A stretch of DNA of 62,612 nucleotides from Phormidium ambiguum IAM M-71 (GTDB lineage Bacteria; Cyanobacteriota; Cyanobacteriia; Cyanobacteriales; Aerosakkonemataceae), in contig NZ_MRCE01000039.1 of assembly GCF_001904725.1 (NCBI RefSeq), positions 1 through 62,612 on the forward strand, written 5' to 3'. Every line of letters starts with the position of its first letter. Position 1 is the first letter of the stretch. Position numbers and translations under genes: made by a program. This document shows positions 14,524 through 23,830 of this stretch, one piece after another. The notes under the pieces were generated by a model. That model was given only the letters and a program-made list of their open reading frames with translations. It ran no database searches and was not told where the DNA came from.

Positions 14524-16314
14524 TTAGTTTAAAGTTGTGTTGTAACTAATCCTTTGAGGTTTGCCAATCTCGATGTTATTTGTGGCAAAAGCTTGGCGAA
14601 CTCGCAAACGAAACTCCCTCCCAACACTCCATTGTTCCATCGGTGCGGTTTTTATCCAAACTCTTACCAACATTCCCTCGTGGGATAAATCATCAATACC
14701 TAGAACGTCAGGTGGTTCAAGTAAACACACTCGCCACTCACGTTCACTATAAAGTGTTTCCCCTACCTCTCTAAGAATTTTTAACACTTTTTCGGGGTCA
14801 TTTTCGTAGGCTACTACGATCGCAAAATCCACCCGTGACCAAAGGCGGGTTAAATTACTGACATTTGTAATATTACTATTAGGAATAGTAATCAGTTGAC
14901 CTTCGGCATTTCTTAATTGAGTTACTCGCAGATTCAAGTTTTCTACTAATCCACTTTTATCCCCAATTTGAATTACATCTCCGATCGCAAATTGATCTTC
15001 CATTAAAATTAAGCAACCATTGACAAGATCTTTAATCAAACTTTGGGAACCAAAAGAAATCGCTAACCCAATCACCGCGCCACCAGCCAAAATTGAACCA
15101 GTAGGAATGTCAAATAAGCTGAGTGTCCAGAGAATACCAACAATCGCTAAAACAAAAGTAATTAACCCTTTTAAAGCTCCAGCAATTGTTTTAGTTCGTA
15201 AGGCAATTCGCTGCGCTTCTGCTAAAGAAATTGCGGGATTTATTTTCCAGGGGTGGATGAAGCGATCGATCGAACTTCTGCTAATCCGAATCGCCAAACC
15301 GATCGCAAACCAAATCACAAGCAATGCAAATGGTGTAGCTAATATACTAATACTCAATTGCATCAGAATCGGCACTTGGGAAGCAATAAAATAAATGCCG
15401 ATGTACCAGATTAAAATTAAAACCCAAAGCAGCAACCATTTTAGAGATTTGTCAAACTCCAATCGTCTTTTCAGACTGAATTGCTGTTGCATAGTAGCGA
15501 GAAAAGAAGAGCGCAAATCGGCAATTTCCCTGGCTTCTGTCTCTTCTCCCGTCATCGTTTCAGATTCAGCTATATCTTGGGATTGCTTAATTTTTTCCGC
15601 TGCGATCGCAATTTCCAATTCTTTTTGATAACGAGCTTCCAGCGTTTTTTCCCGGCGACTCAAGATTCGCCGCAACAACCAAATTACAGCAGTAGCAATT
15701 AAAAGCCCCAAAAAGATTTGTGTTGCTTGCCATATTCTCTCTCGCAACACTTGTGGGGATAATAGTTGCTTCATGCGAACTATTTCTTCTTGAATAATTC
15801 CTTGCCATTCCTTGGCTAACTCTGACAAAGTTTTACCGTTATAATCGGCATCGGGTTCTGTCACCGTGACTAACCGAATTGGACGAGAAGATCGATCGTC
15901 ACTAATTTGAATGATGTAGCGATTATTGAGTATGGCGGTTGAAACAGTAGGGATTTGTTTTGCCTGAAAAGTTCGTTCTACAACTCGCCAAAGTCGATCG
16001 CTAATTTCCTGTGCCCTTGTCTCAATCGGAAGTCGCCCCTCTGGTATATTGTCACGATTCCAAATCGTTGGTGATGCCACTTCAAACAAAATTTTATTGT
16101 CCAGAGGCGATCTGACGTTAGCAACTTCAAATTCCCCGATTCGCCTCACATTTGCTGGTGGCTGCATCGGATTAGTAGAAGCAGCTGTTGACATAGAAGG
16201 GATTTGGCTCTGAGCAGGGAAATTCCAGCCGATGATGAAACTGAGTGTAAATACGCTGAGCAGGGTAAAGTGGATTACCCTCATAAGGGGACGACGATAT
16301 AACAGCCTACTCAT
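14524..16314 (-). CDS. MscS-family mechanosensitive channel with periplasmic N-terminal domain
   Basis: The 596-residue protein starts with a signal/membrane segment (about 12-35), followed by a periplasmic region of about 160 residues, a first helix near 200, a charged cytoplasmic stretch (about 220-270), and further helices. The MscS core is at about 385-575: GGAVIGLAISFGSQSLIKDLVNG is the pore helix TM3 and IGDVIQIGDKSGLVENLNLR the start of the beta domain. Such channels open under membrane tension to release solutes on hypo-osmotic shock. It is monocistronic and convergent with natE. The ion or solute preference is unknown. Confidence 0.9.
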   Translation of the reverse strand: MSRLLYRRPLMRVIHFTLLSVFTLSFIIGWNFPAQSQIPSMSTAASTNPMQPPANVRRIGEFEVANVRSPLDNKILFEVASPTIWNRDNIPEGRLPIETRAQEISDRLWRVVERTFQAKQIPTVSTAILNNRYIIQISDDRSSRPIRLVTVTEPDADYNGKTLSELAKEWQGIIQEEIVRMKQLLSPQVLRERIWQATQIFLGLLIATAVIWLLRRILSRREKTLEARYQKELEIAIAAEKIKQSQDIAESETMTGEETEAREIADLRSSFLATMQQQFSLKRRLEFDKSLKWLLLWVLILIWYIGIYFIASQVPILMQLSISILATPFALLVIWFAIGLAIRISRSSIDRFIHPWKINPAISLAEAQRIALRTKTIAGALKGLITFVLAIVGILWTLSLFDIPTGSILAGGAVIGLAISFGSQSLIKDLVNGCLILMEDQFAIGDVIQIGDKSGLVENLNLRVTQLRNAEGQLITIPNSNITNVSNLTRLWSRVDFAIVVAYENDPEKVLKILREVGETLYSEREWRVCLLEPPDVLGIDDLSHEGMLVRVWIKTAPMEQWSVGREFRLRVRQAFATNNIEIGKPQRISYNTTLN

Positions 16315-16420
16315 AAGTCGAAAAGTTAAGGGACTCTACTTTTATCAGCTTTGGTGACTAAACTCTAGAAGAATCCGATCGCCCCCAGAGTAACCAAAGT
16401 TGTTTTTGCTACAAGTGACC

Positions 16421-17047
16421 TTAGTTTACTTCGCTGTAGATGTAGTTGTAGAACTCGGTGCTTGTGACAGCGTTGATAATAGTTATGCGTCCAGTGTTGC
16501 GATCGTAAATTACGCGCACTCGCCCATCTGAACCGATAAAAGTGTTTCCCGATGTGCGTGTGAGAACTCCTGAATATTTAAATTCGCCTTCAGTAATTTG
16601 AACTGTGATTTGGTTGGGAGTGCGACGAATAATTCTGGTGACAGGAGTAGGGGAAGAATTGCTGGATGTAGATTGATTATTATCAGAACCTTCGTTCCAG
16701 TAAACATAGATTGATTCATTGGCAAGGCGATAAATGATTCCTGCGTCACCTAATCCTCCTGATTCCCGATAGGCGCGTTGCCCATTTTGATCTCGATAGT
16801 TACCAGGTCGATCGCCTACTGGACGCAGTTCGTAACGCCTGCCATTTTGCAGTTGAATGCTGACAAAACCTTGTCTTTGTGAAAAGGTACAGGGGGCGGA
16901 AGAGGTGGCGCGGTCTTCGCCTTTGGGGTAAACATCGCAACGAGCAGTTACGGTGTCGGCTTTGGCAGGAAGAATCAGGCTTAGGGAAGCGATCGTCAAT
17001 CCGATACTGGCAGATGCGATCGCTTTGTTGTTCCAGTTGATTTGCAC
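16421..17047 (-). CDS. Secreted protein of unknown function
   Basis: The product of about 208 residues has a signal peptide (hydrophobic SASIGLTIASLSLILP then AKA). The mature part contains a cysteine pair (ARCDVYPKGED ... APCTFSQRQG), an apparent beta-rich stretch, a Ser/Asn linker (SSNSSP) and a C-terminal beta region (EFKYSGVLTRTSGNTFIGSDGRVRVIYD). I do not recognise a named family, though similar secreted proteins are common in cyanobacteria. I chose GTG 17047 because GGAG lies six bases before it; an earlier GTG at 17065 is possible. It is likely periplasmic. Confidence 0.7.
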   Translation of the reverse strand: MQINWNNKAIASASIGLTIASLSLILPAKADTVTARCDVYPKGEDRATSSAPCTFSQRQGFVSIQLQNGRRYELRPVGDRPGNYRDQNGQRAYRESGGLGDAGIIYRLANESIYVYWNEGSDNNQSTSSNSSPTPVTRIIRRTPNQITVQITEGEFKYSGVLTRTSGNTFIGSDGRVRVIYDRNTGRITIINAVTSTEFYNYIYSEVN

Positions 17048-17196
17048 AGGTAACTCCAAATACACAAAATAAGATATTTGTAAAGTAACTTAAGGCTGAA
17101 TTAGATTTTTTACTGCCTTCAGCATATAGCAAAAAGTGCTAACAAAAGAAAAAGAAGTAGCTTAAAAATTAAGTAGGTTATACAAACATAAGAAAA

Positions 17197-17655
17197 ATGC
17201 TCCAAATTTCCCTGGAAAATCTACAAGAAATTTGCGCTCACGCTGAAAGAACTTATCCCGAAGAATGTTGTGGGATTATGTTAGGAAAAATTGATGATGA
17301 TGGGAAAACAGTAGTGGAAGTTTGGGAGACGCTAAACGTTTGGGAAGAAGAGAAATGGGCAGAGTTTCCGGCGAGTGGAGGAGCGAGGAGTAAGGATAGT
17401 ACTTTTGCGATCGCACCACTAGACATCATCAAAGCACAAAAAGCCGCACGCGATCGGCAACTACAGATCGTTGGATATTATCATTCCCACCCAGACCATC
17501 CAGCGATTCCTTCAGAAATGGATCGGGCGATCGCTTGGGCAGTATACTCATATATAATTGTCTCCGTGCCTAAAGGCAAAGCTGGCGAAGTACGAAGTTG
17601 GTGTTTAGACGAAGCGCATCAGTTTCAGGAAGAAGAAATTCTCACCAACGTTTAA
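17197..17655 (+). CDS. JAMM/MPN-type metalloprotease (M67 family)
   Basis: This 152-residue protein has the complete JAMM zinc site: Glu22 or Glu23 in YPEECCGIMLG, His96 and His98 in HSHPDHPAIPSEMD, and Asp109. Bacterial members cut the C-terminal extension from ubiquitin-like sulfur carriers, freeing the Gly-Gly end. The next gene, 108 bases on, is a MoeB-like adenylyltransferase with rhodanese domain, which activates just such carriers; this pairing is widespread in cyanobacteria. No sulfur-carrier gene is between them. The start follows an AT-rich leader without a strong ribosome-binding site. Confidence 0.9.
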   Translation: MLQISLENLQEICAHAERTYPEECCGIMLGKIDDDGKTVVEVWETLNVWEEEKWAEFPASGGARSKDSTFAIAPLDIIKAQKAARDRQLQIVGYYHSHPDHPAIPSEMDRAIAWAVYSYIIVSVPKGKAGEVRSWCLDEAHQFQEEEILTNV

Positions 17656-17763
17656 AACAAAGTGTAAAAACCACGTTAGCGCAGCAAAACGCGATAGCGT
17701 TTTAGACACGAAGGATACTTTTTAGATAAGATCTTAGATCTGCTTTTTGCTATAAAGATTGCC

Positions 17764-18936
17764 ATGCTCAATCCTAATTTGGATCAAGTCCAGTTATCAA
17801 AAGAAGAATACGAAAGATACTCCCGACACCTGATTTTACCGGAAGTAGGGTTAGAAGGGCAAAAACGCCTGAAAGCTGCCAGCGTCCTCTGTATCGGTAC
17901 AGGTGGACTAGGTTCCCCATTACTGTTGTACCTAGCAGCAGCCGGAATTGGCAGACTGGGAATAGTTGACTTTGATGTAGTCGATAATTCCAACCTACAA
18001 CGCCAAGTGATTCACGGCACCTCTTGGGTAGGAAAACCCAAAATCGAATCTGCCAAAAACCGGATTTTAGAAATTAACCCCAACTGTCAGGTTGATTTAT
18101 ACGAAACTCGTATTAGTGCCGAAAATGCACTAGAACTCGTTAAACCTTACGACATTGTGGTGGATGGAACAGATAATTTCCCCACCCGCTATTTAGTTAA
18201 CGATGCTTGTGTGTTACTGAATAAACCAAACGTCTACGGTTCAATTTTCCGATTTGAAGGACAAGCTACCGTCTTTAACTACGAAGGTGGCCCAAATTAC
18301 CGCGATTTGTACCCCGAACCCCCACCGCCAGGAATGGTTCCTTCTTGTGCCGAAGGTGGAGTTTTAGGGATTTTACCCGGAATTATTGGCGTAATTCAAG
18401 CTACAGAAACAATCAAAATTATCTTGGGTAAAGGTACTACCTTAAGCGGAAGATTGTTGCTGTTCAACGCTTTGGAAATGAAATTCCGCGAGTTGAAACT
18501 GCGACCAAATCCCGTTCGTCCAGTAATTGAAAAATTAATAGACTACGAACAATTCTGCGGCATTACTCAAGCTAAAGCAGAGGAGGCGAAACAGCAGATG
18601 GAAATGGCAGAAATGACAGTCACAGAATTAAAGCAACTACTAGATAGTGGTGCTGATGGCTTCGTTTTGATTGATGTTCGCAACCCCAATGAATACGAAA
18701 TCGCCAAAATTCCCGGCGCAGTTTTAGTGCCTTTACCAGAAATTGAAAGTGGTCCCGGCGTAGAGAAAGTGAAAGAATTACTCAACGGTCATCGCTTAAT
18801 TGCTCATTGTAAAATGGGTGGGCGATCGGCAAAAGCTTTGGGTATCCTCAAACAAGCTGGAATCGAAGGCACCAACGTCAAAGGTGGTATCACCGCTTGG
18901 AGTCGGGAAGTCGATTCTTCCGTTCCTGAATATTAA
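17764..18936 (+). CDS. moeB: MoeB/ThiF-type sulfur-carrier adenylyltransferase with rhodanese domain
   Basis: The 390-residue protein is an E1-like enzyme fused to a rhodanese. Residues 15-260 hold the ThiF fold with the nucleotide loop GTGGLGSP, the DGTDNFPTRYLVND adenylation segment and a candidate cysteine at 195 (PSCAEGG). Residues 280-390 are a rhodanese with active loop CKMGGR (Cys349). It would adenylate the C-terminal Gly of MoaD or ThiS and pass persulfide sulfur to it, for molybdopterin and related cofactors. Molybdenum-enzyme genes at 53.4-59.1 kb are possible users. The zinc-binding CxxC pairs of E. coli MoeB are not visible, as usual for cyanobacterial forms. Confidence 0.88.
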   Translation: MLNPNLDQVQLSKEEYERYSRHLILPEVGLEGQKRLKAASVLCIGTGGLGSPLLLYLAAAGIGRLGIVDFDVVDNSNLQRQVIHGTSWVGKPKIESAKNRILEINPNCQVDLYETRISAENALELVKPYDIVVDGTDNFPTRYLVNDACVLLNKPNVYGSIFRFEGQATVFNYEGGPNYRDLYPEPPPPGMVPSCAEGGVLGILPGIIGVIQATETIKIILGKGTTLSGRLLLFNALEMKFRELKLRPNPVRPVIEKLIDYEQFCGITQAKAEEAKQQMEMAEMTVTELKQLLDSGADGFVLIDVRNPNEYEIAKIPGAVLVPLPEIESGPGVEKVKELLNGHRLIAHCKMGGRSAKALGILKQAGIEGTNVKGGITAWSREVDSSVPEY

Positions 18937-19050
18937 GGAAAGGCAGAAGGAAAGAAAGAAAGGCAGAAGGCAGAAGGCAGAAGGCAGAAGGTAAAAATTC
19001 CCCTTTTCCCCTTTCCCCCTTTCCCCTTTCCCTTCTCTCCTTTCCCCTTC
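18937..19050 (+). repeat. Composite STRR heptamer plus pyrimidine tract, copy 4
   Basis: The element starts right at the moeB stop codon. Heptamers (18949-18991) lead to AAAATTCCCC and a tract of CCCCTTT/TTTTCCCC units ending in CCTTTCCCCTTC. The part next to the stop has two imperfect units (AAGGAAAG) that look like degraded heptamers. Confidence 0.85.
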
Positions 19051-19226
19051 TAAAAAAGAATTTGAAGTTTTATGACAACTTCTCCCAAGTGTTAATTCTT
19101 TCTGAAATTTGGGAATGTTAGAAATAGGGAGGACAAGTGAGATTACTTCTGCGCTGTCTTCCCCCAGGGATGAAATGAATTTTGGATAGCTGAATATATT
19201 AGAGTCTATATTTTTTGATTTTTGCT

Positions 19227-19262
19227 TTCTGCTGTAGGAATGCCTCTCTGCCTACAGCAGAA
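19227..19262. terminator. Strong hairpin between moeB and the restriction-modification gene
   Basis: TTCTGCTGTAGG (19227-19238) and CCTACAGCAGAA (19251-19262) make a 12-bp perfect stem with a 12-base loop. On the plus strand it is followed by TTATTGTTTTTC; on the minus strand, where it lies 14 bases after the stop of the 19277-22678 gene, it is followed by AAGCAAAAATC. It may end transcripts from both sides. Confidence 0.6.
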
Positions 19263-19276
19263 TTATTGTTTTTCTA

Positions 19277-22200
19277 TTAATTATGATGCCAACGAATAGC
19301 GGTATTCTCTTGGCGACTCAGCAGAATTCCTAACGCTTCTAAACTTTCCAAATGTTCGGAAATTGCTTTTTTTTGTCTGGTAGCACCTTTAAATTGTGCT
19401 ACAACTTGTTCCACTGTCCATTCGCCGCCAGTGGTGCGGAGTAAGTCACGAATTGCGGCTAGTTGTTCTTTGGGTTTTTTCGGCCAAGTTTTTTGTTCTG
19501 CGGGTGCGGTGATGACTTCTTCTGCTTCGGTAATTCCGGCAAGAGTCATTTGGGTTGCTATTTCTTTAGGTGCTTGATATTCTGGACGCAACCAACGGAT
19601 TAAACCGTTACGTTCTTCGGCAAAACGTTCTGCATTTAAAGCAACTAATCGTTGTAAAATTTCCTCATCACTGATATTTTGCTCCCATCCGTAAACTTCT
19701 AAAACTGCTGCATCGAGTTCGTCGTGAATTTGTTGAAGAGTGGAAACTAAAGCTTTATTATTGTAGATTTTATCTGCTTCGGTGAAAGGTTTTCCTACAC
19801 GGAGTTTTTCTAATAGGTTGTACATTCCGGTAATGGTGATTTCGGGATGTTGAGATTGGACTTTTTTCCGATGATTGTCTAATTTTTCTCCGAGTTCGCG
19901 GATTTTTTGTTTTTGTTCTGGTGTGGAGTCGGGGAAGGGGAAAGGATCGAAGCAGCGAGTTTTATTATATCGAGGAGTATTACCGCCTAAATCTCCTCCT
20001 GCTGCTAATCCCCATTTTACATGAACTTTGCTAGAAAGAACTCCCAAAAAATAAGCATCTTCAAGAGCGATCGCAATCAGCATATTATCAGCCAACACCT
20101 TAGTATCTAGAAAACTAAATATTCGATGTTTACTCGTTTCAACTGTCGCAATGTAACGTTTTAGTTCCTTGAGTGCTGCTCTAATTTCAGTTCGTGTCCG
20201 CCCAAATATCCACCAATTTTCTGGTAAACTTCTATCACGATTAGCATCTCTTTCTGGTTTAACTCTTTCCAGTACCCACTGATATGCTTTTGGATAATTA
20301 TTTTCTGCCTGTTCAACAGTTAACCCAAACAAATCAATAACTCGAACATTTCGAGAATGCTGCATAAAGTCTCGACCATTTATATAAGGAAACAGAACTT
20401 CAGACTCAACTTTTGTCCAATCAGATTGTTCAACAATAAACCCAGAACCAAATAACATTACACCTCTGCTAGAAAGCCGATCGTTAGCTTTAAGTGGTTG
20501 GCATTGAGTTAAATCAGCGCCAACTTGCAAACTACTAAAAATTTTTTCCACATTGTTTGATTTAACTTCAATTTTCTCAGCGGAATCTTCCGGGGTTTGG
20601 TCTTCATTTTCAGAAATTACAACACCTAATTGAGCGATCTTTATCTGATTATTATCTAATTCAGCAGCAGTCATCGCAATTCTAACTGCTGCACCGCCAT
20701 CAACCCAAGGGTGATCGGGAATCGCAAAAATCAGCCTAATTGGTTTCTTTTGATTTAGATGAAAATCAATAACTTTTCGCTGTCTAACTTGCCGAATACT
20801 ATTAGTAGTAATAAACCCAAACCTGGCAATTTTCCCCAATCTCACTAACTCCGCCGCCTTGTGCCACCAATACATAACAAAATCAACAGTATCCAGCACA
20901 TCTTGATAAACTTGGCGCAAAGTTTCTGCATACCCATCGCCCAAAATTTCCCGCATTCTCGCATTCCCAATAAAAGGCGGATTAGAAACAATATAATTTG
21001 CTTCTTGCCATTCAGCAGGACGGGGATTATTAAACTTATAAATGGGAATTTGATCTGTAGGATCGGGCTTATTTTCCCCAGTAACAGAATGCTGCATCAT
21101 CCTACCACCCCAACGAGTGCGCGGTTGTTTTGTGGTTGGATCGATCGCAATTTCTTTACTCTCATAATCCAACACAGCATCCCGACATTCAATATTATTA
21201 TAAGTCCGTAAAACAGGCTCAATTGGAGGAATATTACCAAAGCGTTTAAAATGCCATTGTAAATAACCAATCCAGATTACCAAATCAGCAATTGCCGCTG
21301 CCCTGGGATTAAGTTCAATCCCTAAAAATTGCGAAGGATTTACTTGATCGAAATCCAAAGATAACTGTTCGCCGCCTGTAATATCTGCCAACCTTCGCAA
21401 AACTTCCGATTCTAAAGCTTTGAGTAAATCCAAAGTCACATAAAGGAAGTTTCCCGAACCACAAGCGGGGTCAAGAATTTTGATTTCGCGTAACTCTTTG
21501 AGGAAATCTTGAATTAGTGCGATCGCATTTTTTACCTGTTTCTTTGTCGGTTCATCTCCAGCATTTTCTAAAGTTTGTTTAACCTCAGCTTGCACCAAAT
21601 CCCATTGTTCCCGAATTGGTTCTAAAATTACCGGACGTACCAACCTTTCCACATAAGATCTCGGTGTATAATGCGCCCCTAATTTACTCCGTTCCTTAGC
21701 ATCCAACGCCCTTTCCAACAAAGTACCAAAAATCGCAGGTTCCACCTGACTCCAATCTCGTTGAGATGCTTGCAACAAAACTTCTAATTGTTCCCCATTT
21801 AAAGGAAATGCGGAAGCATCAGCAAACAACCCGCCATTGAACTTCAACAACTTCCCAGAAAACCCAAAACTTGTTCCTTCATTCATCGCTTGCCAAAGCG
21901 CCTCTACCTCTGGTTGGAAATTTTTCGGTTTGGGAATCCAACGTTCTTTTAACGCTTCAGTAAACAATTTTTCTGGCAACAAACCCACATCTTCCGCAAA
22001 CATCGTGAAGATGCAACGCATTAAAAAACTAGCAACTTCTTGCGGTTGACGATTACTTTCCAAACTCCGCGCCAACGCCGCCAAATCTGCCGCTACTTCT
22101 CGCGTTACCCTCGCCGCAATTTTCTCTGGATTGCGCTTTTGTGGATCGGTAAAAATATCAACAAATAAAGCAAAAATATCCGGCTTTTGGAAATCAGCTA

Positions 22201-22678
22201 AAGGAATAGTTCGCCTAGCGCCATATCCGCCGTAATCTCCACTAAAACCTAGCCAAATTTCAAAATGCGAACCAATATCGCAAGTAATTAAAAAAGGTGG
22301 TTGGGGTTCTAAATGACGAGTGTAGGAAAGTCCTTGCACAAAGGCTTTTTCCATTTCTTTGAAATAAGTTGCCGTTCCCCGCTTGGCTGTACCTTTCCCG
22401 GCAACTTCCCCCCCTTGCTTCGCCTCAATGACAAAATGCCCTTGTTTATAAAAATCCACAAAACAAGTCGTCACCTTACCACTAGGATGGGGAATTTTGA
22501 CATCTTTTTCAAAGCAATAGGGGTTGCCAACAATACTACCTTTAGCCGGAGGCGGTTCAACACCCAAAGCTTTACATAAATCGAGAAAAAATGAGTCTTT
22601 ATTGGTTCTTTTGTCACCGCTTGAGCCTTGCCATCGTTTCAGGAACTCTTGTACCCGTTGCAAGTCTGACTCATTCAT
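19277..22678 (-). CDS. MmeI-like type IIL restriction-modification enzyme (nuclease plus N6-adenine methyltransferase)
   Basis: This 1133-residue protein combines all parts of a type IIL enzyme. The N-terminus carries a PD-(D/E)XK nuclease site, Asp75-X9-Glu85-Ala-Lys87 (VDFYKQGHFVIEAKQG), the same spacing as in MmeI (Asp70...Glu80-X-Lys82). A helical linker follows; KLGAHYTPRSYVERLV leads into the gamma-class methyltransferase with SAM motif I DPACGSGNFLY (about 403) and catalytic NPPF (about 566). Residues about 720-930 should be the DNA-recognition domain. A C-terminal extension of about 100 residues looks like a winged helix (IRDLLRTTGGEWTVEQVVAQF) and makes it longer than MmeI (919). It has no partner genes, consistent with a stand-alone system. 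Confidence 0.82.
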   Translation of the reverse strand: MNESDLQRVQEFLKRWQGSSGDKRTNKDSFFLDLCKALGVEPPPAKGSIVGNPYCFEKDVKIPHPSGKVTTCFVDFYKQGHFVIEAKQGGEVAGKGTAKRGTATYFKEMEKAFVQGLSYTRHLEPQPPFLITCDIGSHFEIWLGFSGDYGGYGARRTIPLADFQKPDIFALFVDIFTDPQKRNPEKIAARVTREVAADLAALARSLESNRQPQEVASFLMRCIFTMFAEDVGLLPEKLFTEALKERWIPKPKNFQPEVEALWQAMNEGTSFGFSGKLLKFNGGLFADASAFPLNGEQLEVLLQASQRDWSQVEPAIFGTLLERALDAKERSKLGAHYTPRSYVERLVRPVILEPIREQWDLVQAEVKQTLENAGDEPTKKQVKNAIALIQDFLKELREIKILDPACGSGNFLYVTLDLLKALESEVLRRLADITGGEQLSLDFDQVNPSQFLGIELNPRAAAIADLVIWIGYLQWHFKRFGNIPPIEPVLRTYNNIECRDAVLDYESKEIAIDPTTKQPRTRWGGRMMQHSVTGENKPDPTDQIPIYKFNNPRPAEWQEANYIVSNPPFIGNARMREILGDGYAETLRQVYQDVLDTVDFVMYWWHKAAELVRLGKIARFGFITTNSIRQVRQRKVIDFHLNQKKPIRLIFAIPDHPWVDGGAAVRIAMTAAELDNNQIKIAQLGVVISENEDQTPEDSAEKIEVKSNNVEKIFSSLQVGADLTQCQPLKANDRLSSRGVMLFGSGFIVEQSDWTKVESEVLFPYINGRDFMQHSRNVRVIDLFGLTVEQAENNYPKAYQWVLERVKPERDANRDRSLPENWWIFGRTRTEIRAALKELKRYIATVETSKHRIFSFLDTKVLADNMLIAIALEDAYFLGVLSSKVHVKWGLAAGGDLGGNTPRYNKTRCFDPFPFPDSTPEQKQKIRELGEKLDNHRKKVQSQHPEITITGMYNLLEKLRVGKPFTEADKIYNNKALVSTLQQIHDELDAAVLEVYGWEQNISDEEILQRLVALNAERFAEERNGLIRWLRPEYQAPKEIATQMTLAGITEAEEVITAPAEQKTWPKKPKEQLAAIRDLLRTTGGEWTVEQVVAQFKGATRQKKAISEHLESLEALGILLSRQENTAIRWHHN

Positions 22679-23640
22679 TTTGGCAATTTAGCTCAGTTTT
22701 TAGGTGATTTATTTAGATTAGCAGTGAAGATACGCAGCAATTCTCTTTAATTTGTTAATTTTTTCGACTATCAACCGGGAAATTTTGTGCTTTTTATCAG
22801 TACCGAAGTAATAAATTTTATGGTTATTATCTGCAAGCATACTGACTAATAAAATTTTTATGTCAAGAATTATGCGAAACAATAAAGCAAATTTTTATTA
22901 AGGAGATTTATCTTCCTTTGGGTGCAAGCTTTTTTATGGCTGTATTTGCTAGACTTCAACTTTAGTTAGATATGCTAGAGCCATCTCATTATAATAAAAA
23001 AAAGTTTTTGTCAAGGGTAATAAGAGAGAGAAATTTTAGTTAAGATGATATTAGTAAGTTTACGAGTATCCACCAAAAAGAAAAAATGCGTAAAAGTACT
23101 TATTGATCGCTCTGAATCGATCGCATTACTGGGTAAATGCCATTAAGACAGATGCAAAAATTAGCTTTTATCTATAAGTAAAGTTACATAGAAATAAATG
23201 GGGATCAATTTAAATCGTATCAAAACAGGAGATTTCACTAAAAGGATCGAGAAACTTTAAATTATCCTAAAGATAGATGGATTCTCCAATTTAGGTCTTT
23301 TAAACTATATAAAGTTATAGGATTCTCAGCAGTTTATCTGGTGATTAACAAAGAAAAAGATGAAATTATTTGAATTAGGTAAATTCCTAAAGAGAAATTA
23401 AAGATTCATCAAATTCTTGGTATAAAATCACACTATTAATAAAGTTTCTGAGAATTTATGATGGTTTTCTGAAAAATTTTAAAAGTTGATCTAGGCGGTG
23501 ATTTAAGTTATGAAGCGGCCAATTAAAAAATAATTCAAAATAACATGACTAAAAATGGTTGGTTTCATTGACTAAATTTCATTTCATCCAGTTTATCCAG
23601 CGATTTAATTAACTAAATTTTTTGAAGAGAGGCAAATAAA
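22679..23640. other. 962-bp AT-rich region without a recognised gene
   Basis: The DNA between the divergent restriction-modification and zinc-ribbon genes is markedly AT-rich and full of stops in all frames. It contains a HIP1-like ATCGATCGCA near 23117 and A/T runs such as AATAAAAAAAAGTTTTTG near 22995. I found no tRNA fold, no ORF with motifs and no convincing terminator. It could hold long 5' leaders, a small RNA or the remains of deleted genes. Confidence 0.4.
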
Positions 23641-23826
23641 ATGAATACCCGCAGTAATACTTGTCCATTTTGTGGAAGTCCACTGCTGCGCCATGTTCGC
23701 CATCAAGGTGTTTATTGGTTCTGCAACAGTTGTTATCAAGAAGTGCCTTCTCTTACTTCAATGGTGATGCACGGTCGTGATAAAGTAGGGCAGCAGTCAC
23801 GTCCGCTCACAGCAGTGGGTTCCTAA
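23641..23826 (+). CDS. Small zinc-ribbon protein
   Basis: A 61-residue protein with CPFCGSPLLRHVRHQGVYWFC and NSC, giving two CxxC pairs (Cys9/Cys12 and Cys29/Cys32) that should bind one zinc ion. GAGAGGCAAATAAAATG provides a good ribosome-binding site. Short proteins of this type are widespread in cyanobacteria, without assigned role as far as I know. The stop is four bases before the start of the alcohol dehydrogenase, so the pair is probably co-transcribed and translationally coupled. A protein- or nucleic-acid-binding adaptor is the natural guess, not more. Confidence 0.8.
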   Translation: MNTRSNTCPFCGSPLLRHVRHQGVYWFCNSCYQEVPSLTSMVMHGRDKVGQQSRPLTAVGS

Positions 23827-23830
23827 AGTT

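Noticed and set aside
17197-18936. Complete bacterial ubiquitin-like defence operon
   Set aside because: There is no ubiquitin-like or E2-like gene, and the MoeB-rhodanese architecture fits ordinary sulfur transfer.
19277-22678. PglX of a BREX system or the methylase of DISARM
   Set aside because: No brxA-like, pglZ, helicase or phospholipase genes are adjacent, and an N-terminal D-X9-EXK nuclease site with MmeI spacing is present.
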